DNA from: Cyprinodon diabolis
Lineage: Eukaryota > Chordata > Actinopteri > Cyprinodontiformes > Cyprinodontidae
Assembly (NCBI GenBank): GCA_030533445.1
Contig: CM060072.1
Coordinates: 24,201,109 to 24,265,108, forward strand
Direction: 5' to 3'
DNA: 64,000 nucleotides
Shown here piece after piece: positions 1-50,968 of this stretch. The position numbers and the translations under genes are program-made. The stretch's first letter is position 1. Each line of letters opens with the position of its first letter. The notes below the pieces were generated by a model. It did no database searches and had not been told where the DNA came from. It saw nothing but the letters and a program-made list of their open reading frames with translations.

Positions 1-1346
1 GCCTCACTGGTAACCTGTCTCTGGCCTGAAGCTCTGGGAGAGCTGCCTCACTGGCAGTGTTGGGCACGTTACTTTGAAAAAGTAATTAGTTATAGTTACT
101 AGTTACTTCTCCCAAAAAGTAACTGAGTTACTCCACAATAAAAGTAACTAGTTACTAGTAAAAGTAACTATTGCGTTACTTTTGCGTTTCTCGCCCCGTA
201 ACCCTCACCACCCAGCCCCCACCTTCTGGCGGTGTGATTCAAAAGCCAGCTGAATAGAGTGGACGACAAAGACAAGAACCTGCAGAGAGTTTTGCATTTA
301 TTGCAACTCAACGTAAATGACATCAGGGGGGAACGCGATGTGAAGTTTTTTAACAGGGAATTCAGATCTGGTGAAATTAATAACTGGGAGTGTCTAATTC
401 TGAAATCCTGTGTGCTTGGGTTGTTATAGATACTGCAACATCTATCTATCATCTATCTATCTAGATGTATACTCTGCGTGTGACATAAAATATGGATCTC
501 CATCCCTGCCACAAAGGCCATCAAATGTTTAAAATAAAAAATACAGTAGGTTGAGAAGGCAGAGTATCCATCCATCCATCCATCCATCCATCCAGATTTC
601 TCCCTTTCATTTGATCGTTCACGCTCTCCATAGTTCTCCTGTGGCGCGAGCACAGGGCGACTGTTGCGCGCCTTTAGCGAGCATGCGCGTTTCCTGTCGC
701 TTGCGCGGTGACTCGTGCCGCCTGCGCTGTGCGGAGATGCAGGGGAAACCGTATCTGATGGGGAAACGCAGCTCGACGTAAAACCGGTATTTCCATCAGG
801 AAAACGCTGTTTGCTGCTGGATCCTCCTCACTCTCCATCTCTCTGTGTGCTGTACGTTAACACCCACCAGCAGAAACACCCACCTACCCAACTGACAGAC
901 GGAATCTCACTATACATCAGCCATTCTCATCCTCCCCTCTCTCATGACAAGGCGCGCACCTCTGGATGACCTAAAAAATCATCTTTAATATCTCTTAAAC
1001 AAAAATAGCACAAACAATATTTTTCCTGCACAAATCTGCACTAACGTTGCACTAACCATTCAGTCTATTTGCAGAGTTTTTTGACGTGGGTGGGGTGTCA
1101 GCTTCACGCAGCTGCGCACGAGTCCTATCATGAAAAAAGGTTCATTGTGCGACCTGAGTAACGCGCAGTAACGGGGTGTTTGCAACGGTAACTGCGTTAT
1201 AGTTACAGTCAAAGTAATTAGTTAGATTACTCGTTACTAACGCCGTTAGTCCCATCACTGCTCACTGGTAACCTGTCTCTGGCCTGAAGCTCTGGGAGAG
1301 CTGTCTCGCAGGAAACCTGTCTCTAGCCTGAAGCTCTAGGTGAGCT
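1..1346. repeat. 44-base minisatellite, three units, split by a hAT element
   Basis: A 44-base unit beginning GCCTCACTGGTAACCTGTCT occurs at 1-44, again as 45-54 joined to 1269-1302 (once the inserted element and one copy of its target duplication are removed), and in a diverged form at 1303-1346. The second unit was cut by the insertion at 55-1260. The array lies just upstream of sequence that looks like an LTR 3' end, so the units may be part of that LTR. Seen directly in the sequence; LTR membership is inference. Confidence 0.75.
55..1260. mobile_element. non-autonomous hAT-type element with 8-base target duplication
   Basis: The element begins CAGTGTTGGG and ends CCCATCACTG, short imperfect terminal inverted repeats. 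It is flanked by a perfect 8-base direct repeat, CTCACTGG, at 47-54 and 1261-1268, which is the hallmark of hAT insertion. Both ends are rich in GTTACT/AGTAAC motifs. No transposase reading frame is visible, so it would depend on a partner element. The interior contains a short ATCT array (about 440-465), an ATCC array (566-593) and a CpG-rich block at about 640-790. A remnant of the same family end lies near 45700-45806. Confidence 0.85.
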
Positions 1347-1768
1347 AACCTGCTAATCTGCCCTGGTGAGCCAACCCGAAGATTCCTACGTGGATGAAAC
1401 CTGACGACTTCTTTGTGGAGTTTCCCTAGAGGTTCCCATGTGGATTTTCCCCTGTTGTTCCCTGCGGTGAGCTGGAAGCTCAGCCTGAAAAATCCTTCGT
1501 GTTTTCCCCTGTTGTTCTCTGCAGTGAGCTGGAAGCTCAAACCCAGGACTGCCAGGCTAAGCCTGAAGCTAAATGCTTAGCCTCACATGAACTCAGCTAC
1601 CAGCCATCTCCCTTTCCCTGCACAGACCCCAGTGAACCAGCCCCCTGCCTGTATTGTTCCAGTAATATCCATGTGCTTTTGTCTTTAAATAAACTCTTTG
1701 GACTTTTTCCAGTGCCTCCGTGTGTGTTCTGCATCTTGGGCTTTACTCTAAGAAAACCCATCATGACA
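1269..1768 (+). repeat. probable 3' part of a Gypsy-type LTR
   Basis: The stretch carries an AATAAA-type signal (TTTAAATAAACTC near 1685), followed about 80 bases later by an end reading ATCATGACA at 1760-1768. This layout (polyadenylation signal, short R/U5, terminal ACA) resembles fish LTR retrotransposons, and the solo LTR at 38344-38849 ends the same way when read on its own strand. Two near-duplicate segments around 1452 and 1503 (TTTTCCCCTGTTGTTC) show internal duplication. The 5' boundary is not resolved and no coding region accompanies it. Confidence 0.45.
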
Positions 1769-1823
1769 CATATAAAAAGTATGGTGTTCATATGTATTCA
1801 GTCCCCTTTTTAACACTATATTA

Positions 1824-2042
1824 CAGAGGAAAATAAATATTTGAACACCCTGCAATTACATTGACATGCAAATGTATTATGAAAAAAAAAAAATCATACA
1901 ATGGGATTTCCAGATTTTTATTGGATTATGCCTCTCCATGAACCACCATGAACATGCATCTCAGGTGATAATTTCCGACTCCTCCATTAAGTGGGAGAAC
2001 TTGCAAAATTGAAGGGTGTTATAATTTTTATTTTCCTAACTG
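1824..2042. mobile_element. Tc1/mariner-type miniature element (relic)
   Basis: The ends are inverted copies of one another (CAGAGGAAAATAAATATTTG on the left; the right end reads CAGTTAGGAAAATAAAAATT on the other strand), both continue into AACACCCT-type sequence, and both are bordered by TA. The inner part contains AGTGGGAGAACTTGCAAAAT, a segment shared with the terminal repeats of fish Tc1-like elements. It is too short to encode a transposase and the arms have diverged, so it is an old non-autonomous copy. Confidence 0.65.
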
Positions 2043-5000
2043 TAAAATATGTGTATCTGTTCAACTGATACAACAAAGCAATCTTTTTTGCTATTTTCCT
2101 ACAAAATATACCGAACTGTATATTAACTGTACTGGTATGAAGTGTAACTCCCCTCCTCTTGTTTATGCATTAGATGATTAAAATGACCGCCGTCTACAAC
2201 TAGTAAACATTTTATTGATTATAAAACTTCATGCAGCAATTGTGATATTAATCATTTTACATCAGATGGGTGAAGACGTTAAATCTCCAGAGAGCTCAAA
2301 AGTTGTGCTCATAAATACTAATGGTTAAATGGAGTGGATTCTTCTTTTTCATTGGGGAATACTAAAGAATAGTATAACTTTGTAGACACTGTTGAGTTTA
2401 GACATACAAAATCAGGCCAAGAGTCCCGAAGATGTACTTTCAGTAATTGAAATCCAGGCTGATGCCATAGTCTACTACTGCCTTTAATTATTAATTTTTG
2501 ATTGCAAACTATTCCACTGAAAAGTCTATATGGAAGTTAATTCTTGAAGACTCTGTAATCAGTTAAATAACGTGCTGCTGTCATTTTGCACATCTCTGAT
2601 GTTGCTTCTATTTTCAAATATCCATTTCTGTAAAAATGTCCACAGCTGTATATTGGTTATTTATTCTCCAGGTGTATTTATATTGTAAAAACACTTTACA
2701 GTACAGTATTTCTATTTGTTTATTTTTTAATTCTTCACTCCTCTGTTATTTTCATACTATTTTCTAAGTTCAATATTTGTATGACCACTATAATCTTTTT
2801 GCTGCTGTATCACCACAATTTCCCCATTGTTGGACGATAAAGGGATTTTCTATTCTATTCTAATCAACTCAGTAATTGAAAAATTGATTACATTGATTTA
2901 TTGGCTTGAATCGTTACTATGTAAAACATAATGTTAAATCTGAGTATTAATTATGATACAGTATATTTTTTAACCAATTTCTAATCTATACTATACTGCA
3001 AAAAATGATACGATAATTTACCTTCAACAAGGTATAACTTTGAGGGACATCAAAGCCATAGAGTTTTGCTACAAAGTCAGCACACCCTATCCAGCTATAA
3101 AACCTTTGACTCTCCAAGTATGAACTTCCACAAGATTTAGGACTGTCTTCATGAGTATTTGCTGAAGAATGAATTTGATTCTTTAAGCAGATCATTTTAT
3201 AAGTTCAGACCACAATATTTTTTTTACTATTTTACACTACAGCACACTCACCCATCCACAAAGTTTTCAATCCTTTCTTATCCCAACAGCAAAACAGCCT
3301 TGCATCATAATTCCCTTTGCACCAAACTTAACCCTTAACAACATTTTTTCTGGTATCCTCCAAACCTAGACTGTGAATGGACCTCAGAAAACTCTACTTC
3401 CCTAGAGAAGAATGCTCTGCTTAACACTTAGAGATGTAAGGCTTAAAAGCAGCTGCTTGGCCAGAAAAACCCAGTAAATCTCTGTAGTCTTAAAGGCTAT
3501 TCAAACATTTTTAACTGATATGCCAAAAACTCAATCTGGTTGCATGCCGTTTTTCTGAAAGATTACCACGTCATGCTGCTGCTGAGGGAGAAGACTGAAG
3601 CAATGCTCGAACATTGGTCCTCACTGAAGTGAAAGTTAAAGCTGCCTAGGTGTTCAGCTCTGGCTGCTAAGTTTATGCTAAGTTCTTTACCTGTGTGAGT
3701 AAATATCATTATTAAAACGGATACAATTGATGGCAAGGTTTTTCTTAGTCTTTAATGTCTAAGCACAGATGCTATCAAAAATAGCCTGATTTATCAGTTC
3801 TTATCTTGATGCCGTCTCCCAGTATAGGAATTTCCTTTTTTATTTATGTTCTGATAGATAGCTCTGGGAAACATAACCTAGAACTTGAAGTTTTTGTAGA
3901 TTGATTAACTAAATTAATATCTTCAAACACACTCAACTGTTGTTTACAATGAAACATCACAGGATGGTCAGCCTCTGGCTTTCCGGTAATTCTGTGCTTC
4001 AGCCAGCAGATGACACAATGCCTGTTCTGGCGTGCTGGAATTCTATTTATTAGAATTCATTACTAATGCTATCAGAATGAAGGCTTGGTTTATAATACCT
4101 TAATTTATCATGATAAAATAATTTTAATAGGCATATAACATGACTGTGCACCTTTAAGTTAATGAAATGGCCTTATTAAGTATGAAAGTCATTAGCTGCT
4201 GTCTCTGCAGAATGCTGGGCAAACCTGCACAATGTTAGCCTATATGTCTGTGCCCCAATTGGTGTCGTTATGTGTCCTAGAAACCATCTTGCTTAGTTAA
4301 TGCTATTTCCAATCCCTTAATCTGCATTATAAAACCCCTTTTCATTATTAAAAATATTTGAAGGTACCTTGCTGACATTCACCGTGCTCCCTATAGTGAT
4401 GCATTCCTTCAATGATGCTTGAAGAAGCATTAAGCAAGTTTAGGTCATAGTTTTTTAAAACCCAAAGAGCAATATACTGTATGTCAATAGATATGCTCCC
4501 AGTTATGACCCAAAAGAAGCACAAAATACCCCATATTATTGAAGAGTGAGATTTCTTTCAATCAGAAGCAGTGGATGTGTTAGACAAGAAGAACTTTAAT
4601 TAGACGTTAATGCTGTAAACAAACTGACATACATCTATGGCACAACAATACAGATAATACACAGAAACATCTAATATGTTTGATATGTTTTTACCATATT
4701 ATGTGAAACAGTACTGTACATAGTCTTACCACTCTTAAGATATAAAGTACAAACTGTCTAATTTGGGAAGTATTTACATAGGTCTTTTAAGCTTTAGATT
4801 TTATAAATGTAGGATAAGATGTTTTTTCTTAAAACTTGCCGACAAATACAACCTAATGTTTTACATTAATGTTTACTTTACACTGTTTACAAATATAAAC
4901 AGAACCAATATACTGACAAAATATATGTCAACACATAATCAGTCTTTAAGGCCAAAGGATATGGGATACAGTTTTCAAAAGCTTTCACAAATGTCAAAAG

Positions 5001-7189
5001 TTGAAAGATGCAGATTTTGATGGTTCAGTCAATTTTAAATAAACGTCATTGGATTCTGACTAAACTTAACTCCTCCCTTTCCTTAATGTATTTTTCTTTT
5101 AACTGCCTATATTCAGCTTGTAAAATTGTGTTTGTCATGAAATGCATTGTTAGAACTAATGAATCAGAGCTTGCCATAACAGCATTGGTGTTATGGTACA
5201 TCGACATTCATAACAGAAGACACTTTTTTTCCTTCTGCAACTTACAGTTTGTTTCACGTGACAAAAGACGTGTTATTTTCAGCACAAAATGGTTAGTCCT
5301 CAGTTAAAATTTTAAAAGGTGTCTAAAAACAAGTGCTAAGAAAATGTGCTTGATCTAAAAGGACATGTTTATCCTAATCACTATTGGTGCGGAACGTTCT
5401 ACAACGTTGCTTCACATTTTGTGACAGAATAAATGCATGTTTTAAGAATCCCACCTACTTTTCATGTGCAAAGCTTGTACAATTGTATCATAGGCTGTAC
5501 ATATTATTTGGTTCATGTAACACAACTTTTGTTTTCTTCTTAAAAATGCTGCAGTTTAGCTTGTAACTCAAACTGTTGTAACTTTTACTGTCTGAAAGCT
5601 GTACTAAACAAAAATTGTTTTGTATTCACTCCTTGTGTACAAAGTGACAATAAAAGTTGTCTAAGTCTGTTGACATTGTGTGTCATGCATCTTGACATTT
5701 AGAAAAAAACATGTTATCTAAGTCTATATTTAAAGAAATAAAAGTATAATTCTGTCACGCCTTTGGAGATATTTTGGGGTGGGGGGGGGTTATTTTAATG
5801 TACCTGCTGCGCATATTGCAATTAATTTAGGTTTAACGTTCTTTATGTGAACCAGAAGAGAACAGTGCTAAAAGTTCAGTACTTTATTAGTGTGATCAAA
5901 GGTACCAATAATTATTGGTGAAATTAAATATGAAAAAAGCGTAAACTAACCTCAATTGGAACTCTTTACAGAACTCAAAGGATTCAATCTTCATTAGTGC
6001 AGACAGAGAGTAAGCATGAGAAGCATGGGAGAAAGTCTTGTCATTAATGGGGCAGATTAATGGGGAGTTCTTTCAACATATTTGAAGTGACACTGAGTAC
6101 AGCGTAAAGAGCTTCTCAGAGTTAATGCACTAATGGCAGGGAGGTTTTTGCAATTAAAATGATTTCTTGTAGCCTGTCTTATCTGGAGATATGATTTTGC
6201 AGGCTACAAAAGCAGATGCACAAGAAGCAGAGTTGTACACCGTATTGAATCACAATCTTTATGGATATGTCAGTGGCTGCATCCACAAAGAGTGCTGGGA
6301 TACAAATTATGGGAGAATATAGTATTCCAAGTGAAAGACATTGATGGATAGATAAATGAAATACCATTTTTGTTTTTCTTGTGGTCTTCTTCGTATTGTA
6401 AAGGAAACAAACATTTAGAAAAAGAAATAAAAGAAAACAGCTCCTGAAAAATGGGTTATTTTCCATGACTGTCAAGTGGACTGATTGTTACTACTTTTGA
6501 TACCCACATCAAATATATGGTTTATCTTTAATGGCTGAGATGATGATTGTTGGGGTGATTTTGTCATTTTGAAGAAAGAGAAGTCTCCAAAAAATTGTGG
6601 GTTATTGTAATTGATATAATTATCGCAAACTTCAGTATTCATATCGCAGCTAAATATTTTCCTGGTATTATGCAGCCTTCTCTCAGCTAGTGTTGCGTCT
6701 TTGTCCTTCTTTGGGTCTACTGTAGGATGGAAAACTAGCCATTAGATTTTTTTTTGACCTACAAAGTAGATTTCTAAGTTCGTAAAGCAGGATACATTTT
6801 TTTCCTTTATATTATTTGAAACATTTTATGTGGAAATACAGCATGAGCTACATATTAGCCAGTCATATCTAATGAGCAAACATGCTAACGTTAGCCACCT
6901 ATCCAAACTTCTACAAACAAAAGCATAATCAGCAGAAGCTAAATATGTTTAAATGAAGACTGTGGCTGTATGTAGAGTCAGATGCTTGGAAACAACTGAC
7001 GAATCTCTCAGTGTCAGAGCATTTTAGCTAAATCAAGTTTAATGGTGTTGGTGCAGAAATCTAATTGGTGAAAAAATATCTGGAGCTGTTAAAAAAGCAA
7101 ACAATAAACAATCCTAATTATAATTGTAGAATGATTTACGTAGACTAAAATAACCCCACTCTTGTGGGCCATAAAGTCCAGATTATATG
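2043..7189. other. intergenic region downstream of gfra4, no gene recognised
   Basis: I recognise no protein-coding gene here; the open frames are short and resemble no known family. About 2640-2865 ends in a pattern typical of fish LINE/SINE tails (TTTCCCCATTG, then GGACGATAAAGGG and a TATTCTATTC tail). About 3970-4370 and 5990-6180 have a higher-complexity, homeobox-site-rich look (many TAAT and ATTA cores) and may be conserved non-coding DNA. A G-rich run lies near 5776-5790. About 4540-5665 ends with an AATAAA signal at 5650 and could be a transcript 3' end on the plus strand, but no exon supports this. Confidence 0.5.
2796..2865 (+). repeat. LINE/SINE-type 3' tail
   Basis: The segment contains TTTCCCCATTGTTGGACGAT followed by AAAGGGATTTTC and the short tail repeat TATTCTATTC. 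This order is common at the 3' ends of fish non-LTR retrotransposons and their SINEs. No upstream reverse transcriptase remains. A similar ending occurs near 62635-62675. Confidence 0.5.
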
Positions 7190-8275
7190 ACATTTTTGAG
7201 TTATAAAATGTACACGTGTTATATTTACATGGACACAAATAATAGGATATTTCATGTAAACTTGTCAGACTGAAGATTCTAATCCAATTCAGTCCGATGT
7301 GGAAACAGATTTCATTCAGAAAGACAGAGGTGGTTTTTGCTGATTGCCATTCATGGGTGTGTTTGATCTAAGATGCTGCATCCTTCAATGATCCGGTTTA
7401 TCTGGACCGTTAAAAAAGATCTGTGAAAATAAGGAGGCTGGAAGAGTTTTGGCTATGGATTCAAACAGGTCCAGCCTTCTCTGTCCACATGTTCTATCGC
7501 CTAGCAACTGTAATACTGGGGGATACCCAAGGCCACGTAGGATACATCGGATCCCGCGTAACAAGGAGTCTTCTAACCTGAACAGGCCTCGGAGCAGCCC
7601 TATCACATAATCCGCTGAAAACCTCGGAGGACACAGCCCCTGGATCTGAACTCAGTATATATACATACCCATTTAGATCTTTGGAGCATTATAATCGCCA
7701 CAGTGCACATGTGCAATGTCAGACATTTTCTCTTTAACCTAACCTTCATCCACTGGCTCCTGGTCCTCCTTGGTGGAGGAGATGACACTAAAGGTAATGC
7801 ATGGATGAACATGCCCTCCTGCCCTCTAACACTGTAGAAAAGGCGCATTAGCATATGGTACTGCTGAGCCCTTAACTTAACTAAAATGCCCATCCAAAAA
7901 ACAAGTATGAACAAGATGCAACAATGGTCCATAATGTAAAAAACTACATTAACAGACATGACTGAAGAAGACAGAATGTGAATGGCAAGCACAAAGAATA
8001 GCTAAAGTTGAGGATGAGCGGACAAGTATGGGTTTGTTAACAAAATAGGCAGCTTCTTCTACTACCATAGTGTTTCCGGAAAATGTAATAATTCCGCGCA
8101 TCTGCGCAATCTGATAATTTTACTGAGTGTCCATATAAACAGGATTTTGAATTCATGATCAAGGTTTAGATCCGATTGGGAAAATGTTGTGCATGGAAAC
8201 AATTGATTGAAACTTTCACAAAGGATCTGATTAGGACTCTGTAGCTTATAATTTACATGGATGGGTTTTAAACCA
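7190..8275. mobile_element. decayed inverted-repeat DNA element, class uncertain
   Basis: Sequence near 7219-7260 (TTTACATGGACACAAATAAT) and its counterpart near 8125-8150 on the other strand (TTTATATGGACACTCAGTAA) are imperfect inverted relatives, and TCCGAT-type motifs recur inside both ends. The interior is more GC-rich than its flanks. The arms are too degraded to define termini or a target duplication. Open frames inside it resemble nothing known. Boundaries are approximate. Confidence 0.35.
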
Positions 8276-10156
8276 AATAGAGTCATGATTGGAATGTCTG
8301 GAGTAGTTGGCTCAAGAAAATATATTTAGAATTGAAGTGGGTCTTAAAGTTTAAATGAACGATTTGATAGTTATATAAAACATCTTGAAGAATAGGTCAA
8401 CTCAGCATGGGATTACTGAGAAGAGTAAGTATTTTAACCATAGACCAGCAGAGCATTTCTGTATATCATATATAACTAACTGAGCCTTTTCTGACAGGAA
8501 AATAAAGCTTAACAGGTTATTCTGTCCATGCTTTGGACTTTGAAGCTGTTCAAACTGAAGAGTTTACTTCTAAGCTACTATAAGCAAGGAGATGGTCAAA
8601 TAACAGCATGATGTTACTTTGCCCTACAGCAAGTAACAGTCGAGGTATATTTATTAAACAGACAAAATCCAATTAAAGTTTAAAGTTAACTTCTAGAGAA
8701 TCTGATAAGATAAAACTGGATTTGGAGAAGCACCGCTTTCAGGCTTCCAGGGCATTTCTGTCTTCATCCATTTGCATCCAATGTTTGGCCTTCATTTTAA
8801 TAAACTGTCAAGTAAATAAGACCAGACAATGTGGGCTCATACAGCCTTTCCCTCATTTGTGAGATCCTGATGACGGATTTTCAGTTTAATCATTGCATAT
8901 AGTTATGTAAAACACACACAAAAAAAATCTTTAGGGAATTTGGCTGGTTTCTTCTTGGTTTTTCTTTCTGCAAAATCTTCTCTTTACCTCTGTTCATAAA
9001 GCTCCCTAATTTCAGAGGAAAACGAACCATCAGAGGAAAATGATTCACACCAGAAAGATATTTCAAGATGAGAGAATAATTAAATATGCTGCCTGTTGAC
9101 GAGAGCAGCCAGCAGCCTTTTTGCCCTCCTGGTTCCATCCCTATCACTTCATTTTGCTTTCAAAACATTTAAAGTACATGTTTTGGAGGGAGCACTAAAA
9201 CCAGATCTCCTAGGGATAAAAAGTGAGAGGCTATGACAGCAGCAAATTGGCTTTTTTCTCCCGTGAGCCTTACTCAAGACTCCCCCACCCACCCCCACCA
9301 CACTACATGCGAGCAATTTGAATTGTGCAGTAATTGCTTATGTTGCTTTTCTCCCCACACAGATTCTACAATGGATTTTGATCTCCTTACTTTTGCCCGC
9401 GGTTGATTTCTGAGCAACTCTAATACTAAGCACAGCGTTAAAAAAAACACAAGACTACTTTTTCATGCTTTTTGGTGGGTTGAGTGCGAATCGAAGGAAA
9501 TGTGACAGCAAACCATTTTGAACCTCATCCCTCTTTTTTTCTTTTTAAATGAAGCAATTTTCAAAAACTTTTACAAAGTGGCTTCCTTTTTATTAGCCTG
9601 TTAGAAACAGTTTCCTCTTTCTTAACCACAGTATGATGAAGAGAAAAGAAGAGCCAAAGGGGCAGCAGAAAAATGGATGCAACATGAGTTATGAAATAAA
9701 AATCAAAAGCTGCACTCTAGCCTGGTTGCAGACGGGTGGACTGGGTATGGTTTTGCGTTGAGTGTATGGTTTTTGTAGCCTTGAGTGACATTCTTCTTAC
9801 TGAAGTACTGTATATGTACTTCTCACTTTAAGAAAGGGGCAAACTCTAGATATAGCTTTTGCCCACACGGTTCTCTGCCCCTGCACTCATATTGTGTACC
9901 TTTGTTTACTTCCTTTCGGAAAGGAAGCTTTTATATTAAAGGATGAGTCATATCTTGTTGAAATGTTGGATGAGCTCAAGCTGAATAAAAAAATAAACCA
10001 AGATGAGATACTTTACAGTCTTAGAAGGAAAGGAACATAAACTTGTTTGGAGGTATTTACATGTCTTTTCTGTAACCGTAGACAGTGGTTCACAGTGAGT
10101 GCTTCAATGGATTCAACATTGGTGGCGACTCTGACACCGAGAAAAAAGTAGAGGCC
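8276..10156. other. gfra4 3' flank and probable 3' UTR
   Basis: No coding feature is visible. The part next to the gfra4 stop codon (about 9590-10156 on the minus strand) is the expected place for the 3' UTR. A C-rich run lies at about 9282-9300. The remainder is A+T-rich and looks unique. Confidence 0.5.
9589..9594 (-). terminator. candidate polyadenylation signal for gfra4
   Basis: TTTATT on the plus strand reads AATAAA on the minus strand, about 560 bases past the gfra4 stop codon. It is one plausible cleavage signal; cDNA ends would be needed to choose it over others. Confidence 0.35.
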
Positions 10157-48428
<38,272 letters not shown>

Positions 48429-48690
48429 GCTTCATCCAGCCTCCTGCTGCGGCTCCTGCTGCTGCGTCCGCTCGGACTCAAAGACCGAAAGATCGAACGG
48501 TCTGCTGCTCAAAGTTTTTTCCAAACTGCACAAAGGCGATTCAAGCGCTCGCGCATTTAGTCGCTCCCTTCATTTTCTGTCATTAATAATCGGCTTGCAT
48601 TCAGAGGATTTGGGTTCCAATACTTGAAAAGTGGGAAATGTTATCAGCAGGCCAGGGTAGAAAGGATCCCGGTTAGAAAGGCGCACCTGT
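48429..48690 (-). promoter_or_regulatory. gfra4 5' UTR and promoter region
   Basis: The block upstream of the start codon is GC-rich near the gene (GCAGCAGG/GCCGCAGC repeats at 48440-48470 on the minus strand) with CpG sites such as GCGCGAGCGC near 48548, and has no obvious TATA box. An out-of-frame ATG at 48435-48433 precedes the main start. The transcription start site is not visible from sequence. Confidence 0.45.
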
Positions 48691-48970
48691 CTGCAAATCG
48701 TATTGCCTTTGCACTTCTATGTGCGTTTCCTCTCAGCTCAGCTCCACAGTTGTCCACACTTGGAGGTTGAGGCTGTGGAGCAGAGCCAACGTGATTGGTC
48801 CCTGAACAGACTGAATATACCAATGGGGAAGATTAAAATGTTTTCTGTCGCAGGACAGCTGGGGCTTTTACTGCAAAGTTGTAACTTGAAGAAAAACAGG
48901 TGTAGCTAAAATATAGAGTACATTTAAACCTGTCTTTTATCCTTTTTTTTTAATTAATGATAAAAAAGTA

Positions 48971-49138
48971 CACTGAAAAAAATTTATGCAACCTTTTTTT
49001 TGCCATTTACTTAATCATATTTAGTTATTTCAACACAATTGTTTCATGTTTTCAAGTGTAGGACATAGAAAAAATGTAATAAAGTATCTAAATATGATTA
49101 AGTAGATGTCAAAAACGGTTGCATTAATTTTTTCAGTG
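48971..49138. mobile_element. palindromic Tc1/mariner-type miniature element
   Basis: 168 bases flanked by TA. The left starts CACTGAAAAAAATTTATGCA and the right half is nearly its reverse complement (CACTGAAAAAATTAATGCAA on the other strand), with the similarity continuing inward (CTTAATCATATTTAG in both arms). Almost the whole element can fold back on itself. No coding capacity. Confidence 0.82.
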
Positions 49139-50968
49139 TAAATCCTAATGCAGGAAAGGCATTATACAGCAATAAACCCAATAGAAAAAGAACTAGTGTT
49201 ATTGCTTAAGATTTTTTTTTTTTTTTTTTTTTTTTTAAGATCAAATGCCATATTGAATATTTTTTCCATATTCACATAGATTGGTCAAAATAAAATCAGT
49301 TGATTAGCAACTTTTTGTTTTCAGCCAAGATAATAGGGGAACTTAGTCTGATCACTTATTATAAAAGTTACTGGAAGCCCCCATAAGAAAGGGCCTGTAG
49401 GGAGGGAGGACATAAGTGGAGTTATGTACAAGAGTAGAAAGAAAATGTTTAAAGTACAGTGAAATGCTCACTTAAAATCAGATATTTCTTTATCCTCCTA
49501 GATTTACCATTGATAAAACAAAGCATATTTAAGTGCGTTGTCCCAGCTTTAGGTTTTAACCTTGGAAATGGAGAAGGATGAGCTCAGAATGTAAAAAATA
49601 CACATATATATATAATATAGACTCCAAGCTCTTCAATGAGAAGACATCCTCAGAGTATTTTCCACTTTTCATTAAAGCTAGACAAAGGGAGTGTTGAATC
49701 TCACCTCACCTAACCCTATGGTTCAAAGGTGCTTACCCAAAGGAAAGATTTACTAGAATATGACTAGTCACCTATAACCCTTAAGATGTATTTTTCCCTT
49801 CCACATCTGCACACTCAGGTAAAAGGCTCCATATAATAACCTTCTTTGTCAGGAGAAGTAATTCATCCTCATACTTTTACTTTGCACCTTGTTGATAAAA
49901 TGAGTCACAGGACGTCTCAGAGAAGGTTAGCTTTAAAAAAAAATACAGTAAATCAAAAACGGCTTAAGTTTGGCAAAGTTCACAAAATGACTCATTTCAC
50001 TGCATGAAAACATTGTTCTTGAGATATGATTAAAAATATCCACAGCTGCCTCTAAGCAAGAGAGAACAAAGCCAATTTCCAGTTGCAAGGGGCATGAAAT
50101 TGACCTTCTCTCCTCACTGTAATTAAAAAATAGCAGAGGGATTAGTGGATTAATGCACACATCCTGTTTAATGGCACACTCAAGTGGAGGTGGGGGGAAA
50201 TTGTCTCAGACTGTGATTACCATGCATTTAAAACCAAATGAAAACAACAAGGTAAGACATTTAATAAGACACTTCAAGGAGTCATTGAGGCAATATGAAG
50301 TCTTGCACACCAACCAATATACGGCTTGATGTCTTCTAACTTGTTTCTTTTTGTAAATTTAAGTGTTTAATTTAACAACCTCTCCCCAAGAGTTCTATGA
50401 AGCCAGAATCATCTTCACTGAGGTTTGACGCTCCAAAGTACATCAACAGCCCCTCCCTGTGGTCAGCGTTGGGCACAACAGCCGGGTATGCACTTTTAAA
50501 TACAGTATTGACAGAAATGGGGGGGGGAAAGATCTTACTCAAGTAAGAGTGAAACTACTTCATCATATTTTTATCACAGTGACAGAAAAAAGTGGCTGTT
50601 CAAGAAATGACCCAAATGAAAATGAAAAAGTGTTACCTAAGCACTGATCATCAGATTTATAATTTAAAGTGATGTACTGTAGTTAGACAAACCAAAATGT
50701 AAAGTTATGTGGGCGCTATGGTTTTATAAAGACTAACTAACTAATGAAGCTAAACAGTTTAAAATACCTCACAGCAGAAAATATATTTGTCTCTGTGTAT
50801 TAGTTTGACTTCTAAATGTCATAATAAGCTTAGCCGATATACAGTAAAGCAAACTTTTGTAACAAAAAGGAGCATGAATTTTAACATAAACATGAACATT
50901 TGAAACCAGATTGTTTGTTTTTTAGGGAAGTTACTCTCAGCAGGGGCGCTGATATCATTTTTGAATCT

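Noticed and set aside
4540..5665. 3' UTR-like stretch ending in AATAAA on the plus strand
   Set aside because: No exon or coding sequence upstream supports a transcript; left as a remark in the intergenic entry.
7603..7992. 129-codon minus-strand open frame
   Set aside because: Lies in a decayed repeat-like region and shows no domain.
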